In this document: in pieces, positions 15,458-26,000 of the stretch
How positions within the stretch are numbered: position 1 is the stretch's first letter
Layout of the letters: each line of letters opens with the position of its first letter
Source: Oleiharenicola sp.
GTDB lineage: Bacteria; Verrucomicrobiota; Verrucomicrobiia; Opitutales; Opitutaceae
Direction of reading: 5' to 3'
Length of the DNA: 64,000 nucleotides
Assembly: GCA_025363455.1 (NCBI GenBank)
Contig: JANYDW010000081.1
Location: 1-64,000, forward strand
Notes under the pieces: model-generated
Database searches by the model: none
What the model was told of the DNA's origin: nothing
Seen by the model: the letters and a program-made list of their open reading frames with translations, nothing else
Made by a program: the position numbers and the translations under genes

Positions 15458-16105
15458 ATGCCCCTCCCGTCCAAACCCACCGGCAAATTGATCTCCTTCG
15501 AGGGCTCCGAGGGCAGTGGCAAGTCCACCCAGATCGCCCGCCTGGCCGCCCACCTGCAACAAGCCGGCCGGGAGGTCGTGGCCACCCGCGAGCCGGGTGG
15601 CACCGAGATCGGCGAGCAGATCCGGAACATTATCGTCCACAATTCCCGCGGCGACGAAATGTGCCCTGAAACCGAGCTGCTCCTGTTCACTGCCGCCCGG
15701 GCCCAGGTTGTGCGCGAGGTCATCACCCCTGCCCTCACCCGCGGTGCCTTCGTCTTGAGCGACCGCTTTCTTGACTCCTCCACCGTCTACCAGGGCATCG
15801 GCCGCAACCTTGCGCCGGGCCCGGTGAACGAGATCAACCGTTTCGCCGTCGGCAGCGTCATGCCCGATCTCACCGTGGTCATCGACGTACCGACCGAGGT
15901 CAGCCTGCAGCGCGTCCGTCAGCGTGCCTCCGACCTGCCCGACCGCATGGAGCGCGAGAACATCACCTTCTACAAAAAGGTCCGCGAAGGCTACCTCCTG
16001 CTCGCCCAGCAGTGGCCCGATCGCGTCGTCGTGCTCGACGGCACCCTGTCCCCTGATGCCCTGGACAAGAAGATCTGGGCCCTCGTTCAGAAGCGCCTCG
16101 CATGA
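15458..16105 (+). CDS. tmk: Thymidylate kinase
   Basis: The 215-residue product has the P-loop FEGSEGSGKST around 14-24, the LSDRFLDSS region with the conserved Asp-Arg, and a LID-like stretch RASDLPDRMERE. It phosphorylates dTMP to dTDP. The ATG at 15458 fits the usual short N-terminus; upstream in-frame starts run into a repeat. The next gene in the same direction is holB, a common tmk-holB pairing in bacteria. Confidence 0.94.
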   Translation: MPLPSKPTGKLISFEGSEGSGKSTQIARLAAHLQQAGREVVATREPGGTEIGEQIRNIIVHNSRGDEMCPETELLLFTAARAQVVREVITPALTRGAFVLSDRFLDSSTVYQGIGRNLAPGPVNEINRFAVGSVMPDLTVVIDVPTEVSLQRVRQRASDLPDRMERENITFYKKVREGYLLLAQQWPDRVVVLDGTLSPDALDKKIWALVQKRLA

Positions 16106-16116
16106 AAACTACCGGT

Positions 16117-16198
16117 CATCGCGAGCCCGGCGCAGGCGGGCGCGGCGATCCAGTCGCCCTTCAACTGGATTGCTTCGTCGCTTCGCTTCTCGCAATGA
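16117..16198. repeat. CGATCCAG repeat family, copy 2
   Basis: The ends TCATCGCGAG and CTCGCAATGA are near-inverted copies, and GGCGATCCAG and GATTGCTTCGTCGC are shared with the copies at 15305 and 35880. It lies between tmk and holB. Confidence 0.8.
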
Positions 16199-16208
16199 CG
16201 GATTTGGA

Positions 16209-17228
16209 ATGATCATGCCTGAGGTAACACCATGGCCGCCCGCCCTTGAGGGCACTCCGACGGTGGCGGTCATCCAGCGCGCCATCGACCGCCAGCGTCT
16301 CGCCCACAGCCTCCTGCTGCACGGCGAAAACCTCAGCACCCTCGCCTCCGTCGCCCATGCCATTGCCGACCGGCTGCTCAACGATGTGGGAGGGGCTTTA
16401 CGCCCCGACGGATCGAAGGAGAAATTCACGCAACAATACTTCCCGCCCAAGCAGCATCCTGACTTCATTGCCCTGCGACCGGCCGGCAAGTCCCGCCAGA
16501 TTGGCGTCGATGTCACCCGCGAGCTCATCGGACGCATCCAGGTTTCTCCGCAGATTTCGCGGCGCAAGGTCGTGGTCGTCTATGAGGCGGACCGGATGAA
16601 TGTCCAGGCGGCCAACGTCTTCCTCAAGACGCTCGAAGAACCCACGGCCAGCACAACTATTTTGCTCCTCACCACGAGACCGTACGCTCTGCTACCCACG
16701 ATTCGCAGCCGTTGTCTGCACTTCCGCTTCACCGACACCGGCCACGAGGCGCTGGCCGACGCCGCACCGGAAACCCGCGCGCTTTGGGATGCCACGCGCG
16801 CCGACTATGCCGCGTGGCTGGGCCTGTTGACGGCCGGAGTCACGGACAAGAAAGCCGTGGCCGACCAGGTCATGGCCGTCTACGGACTCGTCACCCGGTT
16901 CAACGCCGTCCTCGCCGCCGCCACCGACCAGATTTGGAAGCAGCAGAAAGAAAAACTGCCCGACGACATCGACGACGAGGAACAGGCGGCCATCGAGACC
17001 GGCATCGCCAATGGCGTCCGCTCCAAGCTCTTTGCCGAGCTCGAGCACGCCACCCGCGCCTTCGCCCAGCAGGCTCTCGCGGCCGGTGACATTTCCGCGC
17101 GCCGGGGCCTCGTCGCCGCCATCGCTCAGCTCGAGCATGACACCGGCCTCCTGCGCGTGAACATTAACGAGTCGGTGGCCTTCGAGAACTTTCTCCTCGC
17201 CTCGCTCCGGATCTGGGCCAGGCGGTAA
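16209..17228 (+). CDS. holB: DNA polymerase III delta-prime subunit
   Basis: The product is 339 residues from ATG 16209 (337 from ATG 16215). It is a clamp-loader AAA+ protein without a functional Walker A motif. RQRLAHSLLLHGENL stands where the nucleotide loop would be, and NVFLKTLEEP and TIRSRC (the SRC motif) are typical of delta-prime. It helps load the sliding clamp. The usual four-cysteine zinc module is not seen. Residues near 60-67 (VGGALRPD) are encoded by a half-copy of a palindromic repeat (16386-16409) whose full version lies at 63700-63771. Confidence 0.88.
   Translation: MIMPEVTPWPPALEGTPTVAVIQRAIDRQRLAHSLLLHGENLSTLASVAHAIADRLLNDVGGALRPDGSKEKFTQQYFPPKQHPDFIALRPAGKSRQIGVDVTRELIGRIQVSPQISRRKVVVVYEADRMNVQAANVFLKTLEEPTASTTILLLTTRPYALLPTIRSRCLHFRFTDTGHEALADAAPETRALWDATRADYAAWLGLLTAGVTDKKAVADQVMAVYGLVTRFNAVLAAATDQIWKQQKEKLPDDIDDEEQAAIETGIANGVRSKLFAELEHATRAFAQQALAAGDISARRGLVAAIAQLEHDTGLLRVNINESVAFENFLLASLRIWARR
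16386..16409 (+). repeat. REP half-copy in frame inside holB
   Basis: This segment reads GTGGGAGGGGCTTTACGCCC and continues GAC. It matches the left arm of the palindrome at 63700-63771 apart from 2-3 inserted bases. It encodes VGGALRPD without breaking the frame and forms a small hairpin (GGGGC/GCCCC). Confidence 0.7.
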
Positions 17229-17242
17229 TAGGCCTGTTTGCT

Positions 17243-17305
17243 GTAGGTCGGGCTTTATGCCCGACGACCGACCGCCGAATGTCGGGGATAAACCCCGACC
17301 TACAA
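17243..17305. repeat. TGTAGGTCGGG palindrome after holB
   Basis: The arms TGTAGGTCGGGCTTTATGCC and GGGATAAACCCCGACCTACA form an inverted repeat of about 63 bp with two inner hairpins. It could terminate the tmk-holB transcript. The remaining bases to 17434 show no gene and probably hold the MATE promoter. Confidence 0.75.
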
Positions 17306-17434
17306 AAGCCCCTGCCCTTACGCCGCGTTTCCTTGGCACTTTCCGTAGCATGCTCCTGCTCACCTGTTTGAACATGGTGGTGCAGAATTCAGCTTTACTC
17401 TCCACCGGGTTGGCTGCGTTGCTCGGGTTGCGGG

Positions 17435-18832
17435 ATGAGCCAACAACCAATTACCAAGACCCCCACCCTCCTCACGATTGCCTGGCCGATCTTCGTTGAG
17501 CAGAGCCTGCGCATCCTCATCGGCACGGTGGACACCTTCATGGTCAGCCATGTCTCCGACGGAGCCGTGGCGGCCCTCGGCATCTCAAACCGGGTGATCT
17601 TTACCCTGCTGGTGTGCTTCAATTTCATCGGCATCGGCACGAGCGTGGTCATCACCCATCACCTCGGGGCGGGCAACCGCAAGGGCGCCGAAAGGATCAG
17701 CACCACCGCCCTGGGCGTAAACATTTGGAGCGGCTTGATCGTCAGCATGGCCGTTTTTCTGGGGAATGCCGGGTTGCTGCGCCTCATGAAATTGCCCGAG
17801 GAGCTGATGGTCTACGCCCTGCCGTTCATGTCATTGATGGGCGGAACGATTTTTCTCGAGGCGATCAACATCGCCATCGGCGCCATCCTGCGCGCGCACG
17901 GAAACACCCGCGACGTGATGTTCGTCACGGTCGGGCAGAACATCGTCAACATCACCGGCAATTCGCTCGTGCTTTTCGGTTTCTTCGGCCTGCCCAAGTT
18001 CGGCGTGGAAGGCGTGGCCTGCTCCAGCGTCGTCAGCCGGATCCTGGCCACGACGGCCCTGCTCATCCTGTTACACCACCGGCTGGGGCTGCGCCTGCAT
18101 TGGCGAACACCGTTCGATCTCAGCTGGAAATGGATCAAGCCCATCCTGCGCATCGGCCTGCCGGCTGCGGGTGAACACCTGTCCTATATGACCGCGTTGC
18201 TCCTGGTCACCAGTCTCATCGCCAGCTTGGGCACGCAGAGTCTCTCCATCATGTCGTATTCCCAGACCATCCAGGCGCTGGTCATCCAATTCAGCCTCTC
18301 GCTGGGGCTGGGCACGGAGATCGTGGTCGGACGCTTGATTGGGGCGGGAGATTTCGAGGCAGCCTACCGGCAGTTGCTCAGCAGCTTGAAGCTCTGCCTG
18401 GTGCTCTGTGCCGCCGGCATGGCGGTCATCGCGGCGGTCGCGCCGCACTTGATGGGCCTCTTCACTCACAATCCTGTAATCATCGAGGGCGGCGCCCTGC
18501 TCCTGCGCATCTCGGTCGTCCTCGAACTCGGCCGCGTCTTCAACATCGTGGTGATCAACTCGCTTCGCGCCACGGGCGACGCGCGCTTTCCCGTGAAGGT
18601 CGGCGCAGTCTGCATGTGGCTGCTCTGGGTGCCCAACTCCTGGTTTCTCGGCCTGCACCTCGGCTGGGGCCTGGTGGGCGTCTGGATCGCGATGGCCTGC
18701 GACGAATGGCTGCGGGGCCTCATCATGTACTATCGTTGGGTGAAGCGCCGTTGGCTGCCCGCCGCCGTGCGCAGCCGCGCGGCGGTCATGGCCCATACCG
18801 ATACCAATGTGCCGACCGTGAGCGAAACGTGA
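17435..18832 (+). CDS. MATE-family multidrug/cation exporter
   Basis: The 465-residue membrane protein has about 12 hydrophobic segments in two related halves. The first half starts TIAWPIFVEQSLRILIGTVD and shows the MATE pattern FMVSHVSDGAVAALG. The second half starts with PILRIGLPAAGEHLSYM. Exporters of this family extrude cationic drugs or metabolites using a Na+ or H+ gradient. Length is normal. It appears monocistronic. The last 20 or so residues are polar and cytoplasmic. Confidence 0.88.
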   Translation: MSQQPITKTPTLLTIAWPIFVEQSLRILIGTVDTFMVSHVSDGAVAALGISNRVIFTLLVCFNFIGIGTSVVITHHLGAGNRKGAERISTTALGVNIWSGLIVSMAVFLGNAGLLRLMKLPEELMVYALPFMSLMGGTIFLEAINIAIGAILRAHGNTRDVMFVTVGQNIVNITGNSLVLFGFFGLPKFGVEGVACSSVVSRILATTALLILLHHRLGLRLHWRTPFDLSWKWIKPILRIGLPAAGEHLSYMTALLLVTSLIASLGTQSLSIMSYSQTIQALVIQFSLSLGLGTEIVVGRLIGAGDFEAAYRQLLSSLKLCLVLCAAGMAVIAAVAPHLMGLFTHNPVIIEGGALLLRISVVLELGRVFNIVVINSLRATGDARFPVKVGAVCMWLLWVPNSWFLGLHLGWGLVGVWIAMACDEWLRGLIMYYRWVKRRWLPAAVRSRAAVMAHTDTNVPTVSET

Positions 18833-18855
18833 GACGGGCTAAGACCTGCAAGGCA

Positions 18856-18961
18856 ACACACCCCGTCGCTTCGCGCCACCCCTCTTGCTAGAGGGGAACC
18901 GAGCACACGCCAACGAGGACTCCCCTCTATGAAGAGGGGTGCCCGTCAGGGCGGGGTGTGT
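18856..18961. repeat. ACACACCCCG palindromic element, copy 1
   Basis: The outer arms ACACACCCCG and CGGGGTGTGT enclose the inner arms CACCCCTCTTGCTAGAGGGG and CCCCTCTATGAAGAGGGGTG. The right end supplies the last five residues and the stop of the alpha/beta hydrolase gene. Other copies or parts occur at 19855, 52822-53122 and 58519-58681. Confidence 0.85.
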
Positions 18962-19722
18962 CGGGTCACCAACCGCACGAACTCCGTCCGCTGGTCCATG
19001 TGCGGATTATGGCCGGAGTCGGCGATCACCTCGATTTTGGCGGCCGGGAAATGTTTTATGATCAGCGCATGGTCGCCACTTTGGGCATAGCGCGACCGGC
19101 CACCGAGGACGAACAGCGTCGGTCCCGCAAAGCGATCCGTCGCCTGCAGGCTGTTCTTCTCCATGATCGCCAGGGAGTCGGTCAGTACCGGCAGGTTGAT
19201 CTTCCACCGCCAACCCTCGTTGTCGTCCTGTTCCAGATTGGTCGCGATGAATTTTCGCACACCCAGGTTCGGCACTCGCGTCCCGAAGCGATGCTCGGCC
19301 TCGTGGCGCGAGGTCAGGCTGGTCAGATCAAGCTCGGCCATGGCGGAAAACTCCGCGCGGTGGGCCACCCAGAAGTAATCCTTCGGTGCGATGTCGACCA
19401 CGACGAGCCGTTCCACCCGCTCCGGGTGCCGACAGGCCAGGAGCATCGCCGTCTTCCCACCCATGCTGTGGCCGACCACCGTCGCCTGGGCCAGTCCCTG
19501 CGCTTCCATCCAAACGATGAGGTCCGCCATCATTGCCGGGTAAGTCATCTCCGGCGCGTGCGGCGACTTGCCGTGATTGCGCGCGTCGAGAGCGAGAACG
19601 TGGAAATGTTTCGCGAGGTCGCGGCCGGTGCTCAGCCAGTTTCGCGACGAACCGAGCAGGCCATGCAAAACGATCATCGGCGGAAGCCCCGCCCCGCCCA
19701 GGTCGACATGATGAAGTTGCAC
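18946..19722 (-). CDS. Alpha/beta hydrolase (YbfF-like esterase)
   Basis: The product is about 258 residues from a GTG at 19722. It has the oxyanion motif LHGLLGSSRNW, the nucleophile elbow GHSMGG and a C-terminal catalytic His in DSGHNPHMDQ. The family comprises small cytoplasmic esterases of uncertain substrate. An ATG at 19857 would add 45 residues that do not resemble the family and run into repeat DNA. The final residues RHTPP and the TGA come from the palindromic element at 18856-18961, so the natural C-terminus has been replaced or extended by the repeat. Confidence 0.8.
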   Translation of the reverse strand: MQLHHVDLGGAGLPPMIVLHGLLGSSRNWLSTGRDLAKHFHVLALDARNHGKSPHAPEMTYPAMMADLIVWMEAQGLAQATVVGHSMGGKTAMLLACRHPERVERLVVVDIAPKDYFWVAHRAEFSAMAELDLTSLTSRHEAEHRFGTRVPNLGVRKFIATNLEQDDNEGWRWKINLPVLTDSLAIMEKNSLQATDRFAGPTLFVLGGRSRYAQSGDHALIIKHFPAAKIEVIADSGHNPHMDQRTEFVRLVTRHTPP

Positions 19723-19854
19723 ACTTATGTCTCTCGGTTCGCGACACCCACGCCAAGCAAACTTTTCCTTGGCGCCTTCCCCGCTTTGCGGGAGCCCGGC
19801 CGGGTCGTAGCCTTCGCCTGGTACTCCTGCGGTGGTACGCTCTGCCTCGATCGA

Positions 19855-20053
19855 CACACCCCGGCGCTGCGCGCCACCCCTCTTGATAGAGGGGAATAAA
19901 TTCCGCAGCCGCAGTACCCGTTATGAAGCCGGAAGCATTCAGTTAAGGCTTGTTATCATTCGCGGGTGTCCGGACTGAATGGTGGAACCCGGCCTCCGGA
20001 CGGGTTCGCAGGATCCACGGAAGAGAAAACGCGTCCAGAGGCCGCGTTCCACC
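19855..20053. repeat. Composite: half ACACACCCCG element plus GGTGGAAC hairpin pair
   Basis: At 19855-19897 lies the left half of the ACACACCCCG element. From about 19924 (TGAAGCCGG) a second element starts, whose core at 19981-20053 begins GGTGGAACCCGGCCTCCGG and ends with the reverse of GGTGGAACGCGGCCTC. The terminal part of this element reappears inverted at 52993-53049. No gene is seen from 19723 to 20098. Confidence 0.75.
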
Positions 20054-20098
20054 CAATCGATCGAATTATTTCGGGTCGCGGTTCCCTTCGGCCAACTT

Positions 20099-23000
20099 TC
20101 ACCCGACCTGCAGCGTAACGGCATGCTCAAGCTGGTCATCCCGGAGCGGCAGGGTCGAACCAGGCAGCTCCTGTCCATCGAGGGTGAGAACCGGACCGGC
20201 AACCGCACCGGCCGGCCGGCGCGTGATCGAGATGTGGTACACCGTCCTTCTGTAACGGTAGTGGATTTTGTAGGCCGTCCATGATCGGGGCAGGCAGGGC
20301 GCCAGCCGCAACTGGTCGCCTTCGATATTTACCCCGAGCAGCGTCTCGATCAGGAGTCGATACATCCAACCCGCCGAGCCCGTATACCACGTCCACCCAC
20401 CCCGACCGGTGTGGGGGGTGACAGCATAAACGTCCGCCGCGACGACGTAGGGCTCGACCTTGTAGACGGCGATCTGCGCCGGCGTGGCCCCGTGGTGGAC
20501 GGGATTGAGGAGATTGAAGAGGTCCCATGCACGTTCGCTGTCGCCCAACTGCGCGAAGGCCATGGCGGTCCAGATCGCAGCATGCGTGTATTGGCCGCCA
20601 TTCTCGCGCACGCCGGGGATGTAGCCCTTGATGTAGCCCGGGTTCTGGGGCGAGTGATCAAACGGCGGGTCAAACAGCTGGACCAGGCCGGCCTCGCGCC
20701 GAACGAGACGCTGGGCCACGGCCTGCATCGCCTGCCGGGCCCGCGCCGGGTCGCCGACCCCACTGATTACGGCCCAGCTTTGGGGCAGGGAATCGATCTG
20801 GCACTCCGCATTGGTGGAGGAGCCGAGGGGTTCACCATTGTCGAAGTAAGCGCGGCGGTACCACTCACCATCCCAGGCGTGCTGCGCGATGGCCTGCTGC
20901 AGCTGCCGCGCCTGGTCGAGGCAGCGGTCGGCAAAAGCGGCGTCACCGCGCACCCGGGCCAGGCCGGCAAACCGGTTGAGCACGTCGCTAAGAAAGAAGG
21001 CCAGCCAGACGCTTTCCCCGCGGCCCTCGCTTCCCACCCGGTTCATGCCGTCATTCCAATCGCCGCAGCCCATCAGGGGCAGGCCGTGTTCACCGACCCT
21101 GAGGCCGTGCTCGATGGCCCGCACGCAATGTTGGTAGAGCGTGGCCGCTTCCTCGGAGCGAACCGGCAGATCATAATAGGCCTCCTCCTCCGGCTTGAGC
21201 AGCCGGGCTTCCAGGAACGGAACTTTTTCATCGAGCACCCCGGTGTCCGCGACACACGCCACATAGCGGCAGGTCGCGTAGGGCAGCCACAGGTAGTCGT
21301 CGGAAAAGCTCGTCCGCACCCCGCGGCCCGCTGGCGGATGCCACCAGTGTTGCACGTCGCCTTCACGAAACTGGTGCGCCGCGGCGCGGAGCAGATGCTC
21401 GCGCGCGAGAGCCGGCTCGGCATGCACCAACGCCATCACATCCTGCAGCTGGTCGCGAAACCCGTAGGCCCCGCCGGATTGATAAAAGCCGGTCCGGCCC
21501 CAGAGGCGGCAGCCCAGCGTTTGGTAAAGCAACCAGCCATTCGCCATCGCGTTCACCGCGGGATCGGGCGTGTCCACGTTCACCGCGCCCAACGTGCGGT
21601 TCCAATAGGCCCAGACCTCCTCGAGCGCGACACGGCTGGCGTCGCCCCGGCGAAACCGCTGGATCAGCGCCTGCGCTTCGGCCGTGGTTCGCCCGGCCCC
21701 GAGGCGGAAAACCGTCTCGCGTTCCGCTCCTTCCGGCAGCTCCAACGCGACCTGCACCGCTCCGCAGGGATCAAGCCCCGCCCCCACCTTGCCGGAGAGT
21801 CGCACGCGTTTTAGCGCGGCGGGCTGCGCCAGGCTGCCGTTCCGGCCCAGGAATTCCTTGCGATCCCCGGTGAGAGTGCGGGTCCCGTCGTTGACATCGA
21901 TGAACGCAACCCGGTCGGGGAAATCAGTGTTATAAGGATTGCGCGCCAGCAGCGTCCCGGTCCGGAGGTCCACCTCTGTTTGCACGTGCAGCAGGCTTTT
22001 GGGCCGCAGGTCGCCCAACACCCATTCCCAGTAGCCGGTGACCGACAGCCGGCGTGGCCGGCCCGAGAGGTTGCGTAACTTCAGGACATTGAACTTCACC
22101 GGGGCGTCCATCGCCACATAGACCCAGAACTCCGAGGCGATGCCGTGCTCGGTATGCTCGAACACGGTGTAGCCGAAGCCATGGCGAATCACATAAGGCG
22201 TCGCCCCGCGCGTCGGCAAAGGCGTCGGCGACCAAAACTGGCCCGTTTGCTCATCCCGGATGTAGAAGGCCTCACCGGGGGTATCCTCGACCGGATCGTT
22301 GCTCCAGGGCGTCAGCCGGAACTCATGGGAGTTTTCCAACCAAGTGTAGGCGCTGCCGCTCTCCGAGACGACGGTGCCGAAGAACGGATTGGCCAGGACA
22401 TTGACCCACGGAGCCGGGGTCGTCTGGCCGGGCGACAGGGTGATGACATATTCGTGCCCGTCCGAGGTGAAGCCGCCGAGCCCGTTGGGAAAGATCAGCT
22501 CCCGGGCCGGCAGCGATGCTGGCCTGGATGCCGGGGGCCCCGCGGATTTGATGGGCATCAGCAAAGGGACCTGAAATTCCAGCTCGCTGCGCCTTTCCAT
22601 CTGCTCCGTCAGGGTGCCCTTTTCATCATCGAGGACAATCCGCGCCACGGCATTCAGCAGTACGCGGTCATCGTGCGAAACCTGCTCGAGACGCCGCACG
22701 AAGATCCCGCCCGCCTTGTCCAGCAACTGGGCCTCGATCCCGGAGGCGATCAACGCGGTGATCTGTTCATGCAAAGCTTGGCGGTAGACAGAGACCTCTT
22801 CGTTCAGGATGACCAGCTCGACCGTGAGGCCCTTCATGCGCCAGTACGAGTGGGCTTGAATCAACTGACGCACGATCTCGATCTTGGCCGGATCGCTGAT
22901 GCGGAGCAGCACGAGCGGCGCGTCGCCCGAAATGCCATAAGCCCAAAGGCCGCTTTGCCCGCGCCGGTTGCTGCGGAGAACGGCAGGGCTGGCGCGTCGG

Positions 23001-26000
23001 GCAGGATCGGCATAGATCAACGCTCCCGCCAGCCGGCCGTAGAGCTGAGCCTCCCGGTTCGAGGCATTGAGATGACGCAAGGTCACCTGACTGTGGGTCC
23101 AGGCCAGGTCGAGAATGCGGCCGGTCATGCGCAAGCTTTGGTATTTCTCCACGAGCACGAGGGCGGACGCCCGGCTTTCCGCCATGCCCAGCACCAAGTC
23201 AATGGTGACGGATTCGTTGGGCGGCACGGAGACCGTGCGCCGCAGGGAAATGATGGGGTCGAGCACCGCGCCCACGGTATCCGAGAGCGGCGCCGGTGTC
23301 TGCATGGCTGCCGGATTGGCCAGGGTACCTCCCCGGCCGACAAACCGGCTGCGATCGGTTTCACAGGACAGTGCCTCCTCCTCGCCTCCCGGCCCAACCA
23401 TCAGGTGCAGCAACCAGGGCGGCCGTTCCTCCGCTGACCGAGCCCGGCGAGTGCAAAGCAGCGCGGAGGACTTGCGCACGAATTCAGTTTGCACGAAGAG
23501 ATTGCTGAAGGCGGGGTGCGCTGCGTCGGCGGCCGGAGGCGCGAGCACCACTTCCGCATAACTCGTCACTTCAATGTCGCGCGCCACGCCGGATCGGTTC
23601 GTGAGCGTGATGCGCCGCAATTCCACGTCGTCCTCCGGCGACACGCTGATCTCGGTGTGGGCTTCGAGGCCGCCCTGTTGATGCCGGAATTCCGCGCGTC
23701 CTTGCGTGAAGATGGCCTCGTAGCCTTTCAGTGCGCGCGTCACCGGCTGAAAGGCGGTGGACCAAAATTCTCCGGTGGCCGGGTCGCGCAGGTAGACAAA
23801 TGTGCCCCAGCAATCGCGCGTAGCGTCCTCGCGCCAGCGCGTGACCGCCAGGTCGCGCCAGCGGCTGTAGCCGCCCCCCGCGCTGCTGATGGCGACATGG
23901 TAGCGGCTGTTCGACAGAAGGTGGACCTCCGGGACCGACAGGCTGGGCTGCGTGAAGACCCGCATCCCGCCATCGCTCTCGCCCGCCGGCGGCCGGGTAT
24001 TGTCCAGGGCCAGATCACCCGTGAACGCGGTGGCGGCGGTCTGAGGCACGCGTTCCTGCAACAGCAAATCCGCCGCCTTGAGCTGCGGACAACCCAGGAA
24101 ACGCCGAGGCATGGGTCCGTCCCGCAGCAGGTTGACCAAAGCCAGCAGGCTCATGCCCTGGTGATGGACCATGAAGGAGCGGATCGTGGCGTACTTTTCG
24201 TCGGGCGGCAGGCGGGAAGAGGTATAATCCACCGCCACATAGAATCCGTAGGCGCCCGAAAAACCTTCGTCCGCCATTCGCTGCAGGTTTTCACAGGCCG
24301 CCACCGGCGCCACCATCAGGGCCATGGCGCTGGCGTAGGGCGCCACCACCAGGTCGTCCGCCAGGCCCCGTTTCAGACCCAGGCCGGGCACGCCGAACGC
24401 CCGGTATTGGTAGTTCATCTGGATATCGGTCCGGTTGTAGCCCGATTCGGAAATACCCCAGGGGACGCCGCACATCCGTCCGTACTCGATCTGCTGCTGC
24501 ACCGCCATCTGGTAGGTGCGATCGAGCAGGGTGTTCTCAAAATTTGGCATGACCAGCAACGGCATGAGATACTCGAACATCGAGCCGCTCCACGAGACGA
24601 GGAGCGACTCCCCTTGTGCCGCGACCAGCAGGCGGCCCAGCGCGAACCAATGGTCCTGCGGCACCTGGCCCAGCGCGATGCCCACATAGCTGCATAGACG
24701 GGCTTCCGAGGCGAGCAGGTCGTAGAACCCGGCGTCGCAGCGCTGTTCGGTGACATTGAAGCCGGTGCAGAAAAGATTCCTCGACTCGTTGAAGAGAAAG
24801 GCGAAATCCATCGCCGCCAGTTCGTCGCACTGCCGGGCGAGGGTTTCCAAGGCGAGCACGCGCTGCCGGGCATGTTCACCGGCCTCCCGCAGGCAGCGCG
24901 CGAGCTCCGGGTGGGACGACGCTTTTTCCCGCGGTGGACCGGATGACTCGTCCAGCGCGGCGAGCTCCCGCAAGGTCGGCACCTGTTCAAGCGGGGCGCA
25001 TTTCTGCCCCGGCGCACCGGTCACGTCCGCCGCCGGCAAGGTCAGCCAAGGCGCGAGGAAAATCAAATCCTCGAGATGATCCGCGCAGTTCCGCTCCAAC
25101 GTTTGGGCCCAGGCCCGGGTTTCCGGCGTTTTGTCCGCCAATGCAGCCGCGATCTGGCCTGCCTGATTCGCCACGCGGGCGAGCAGGGCCTGGGCCGCAC
25201 GCAGGTCCGCCGGGGCCTGCGCGAGCTCGGTGTCGATCATGACCAACGCCGCCTGATTGCGGCTGAGTTCCCGGAGTATCCCAACCGTATCGCGCAAACC
25301 GGCAAAAACCTGCGCAGTCAGGATCTTCTCGCCGGCCAATTCCCTCAGCCCGGCGCCGAGGGTCAGCAGATGTCCCGCCAGGTTGCCGCTGTCCACGGCC
25401 GACACATAGAGCGGCAGGAGGGGCTGCAGCGTGCGGGTCTCATACCAGTTTAAGAAGTGTCCGCGATAACGCTCGAGGCGTTGCATCGTCGCGAGGGTCT
25501 CCTGCGTGCGCCGGACCAGCCCACCCATCGAAAGATACCCAAAGTCCCGCGCGGCCAGGTTGGCGAGAAGGGCCAGACCCATGTTCGTCGGCGAGGTCCG
25601 CGTCGCGATTACCGGGACGGGCACCTCCTGGAAGTTGTCCGGAGGCAGCCAGTTTTCCTGCGCCGTGACGAAGGTTTCAAAATAGTTCCAGGTCCGGCGG
25701 GCGGTATGGCGCAGAAAGCTCAATTGGCCGGGACTCAACGCCGGCGGCACGGTCGCGATCGGCCGGCTGATCCACCAGGCAATCCCCGGCGCCGCGAGCC
25801 AGAGGCCCAGGATGGGGAGGATCGCCCCCCAGGATTCCGTCGACCGCGTGAACCACAGTCCGGCGCCGGTCAGCGCGACGAGCGGGGCAATCCACATCGT
25901 CGCATAGAAGCCGCCGAGGTCGGAGCGGGCGGTCCGTTCGGCCTCATTCGACGTTTGCCATTCGAGCAGCCGCTGGTGCGTCACCCACAAACGCAGGAGG

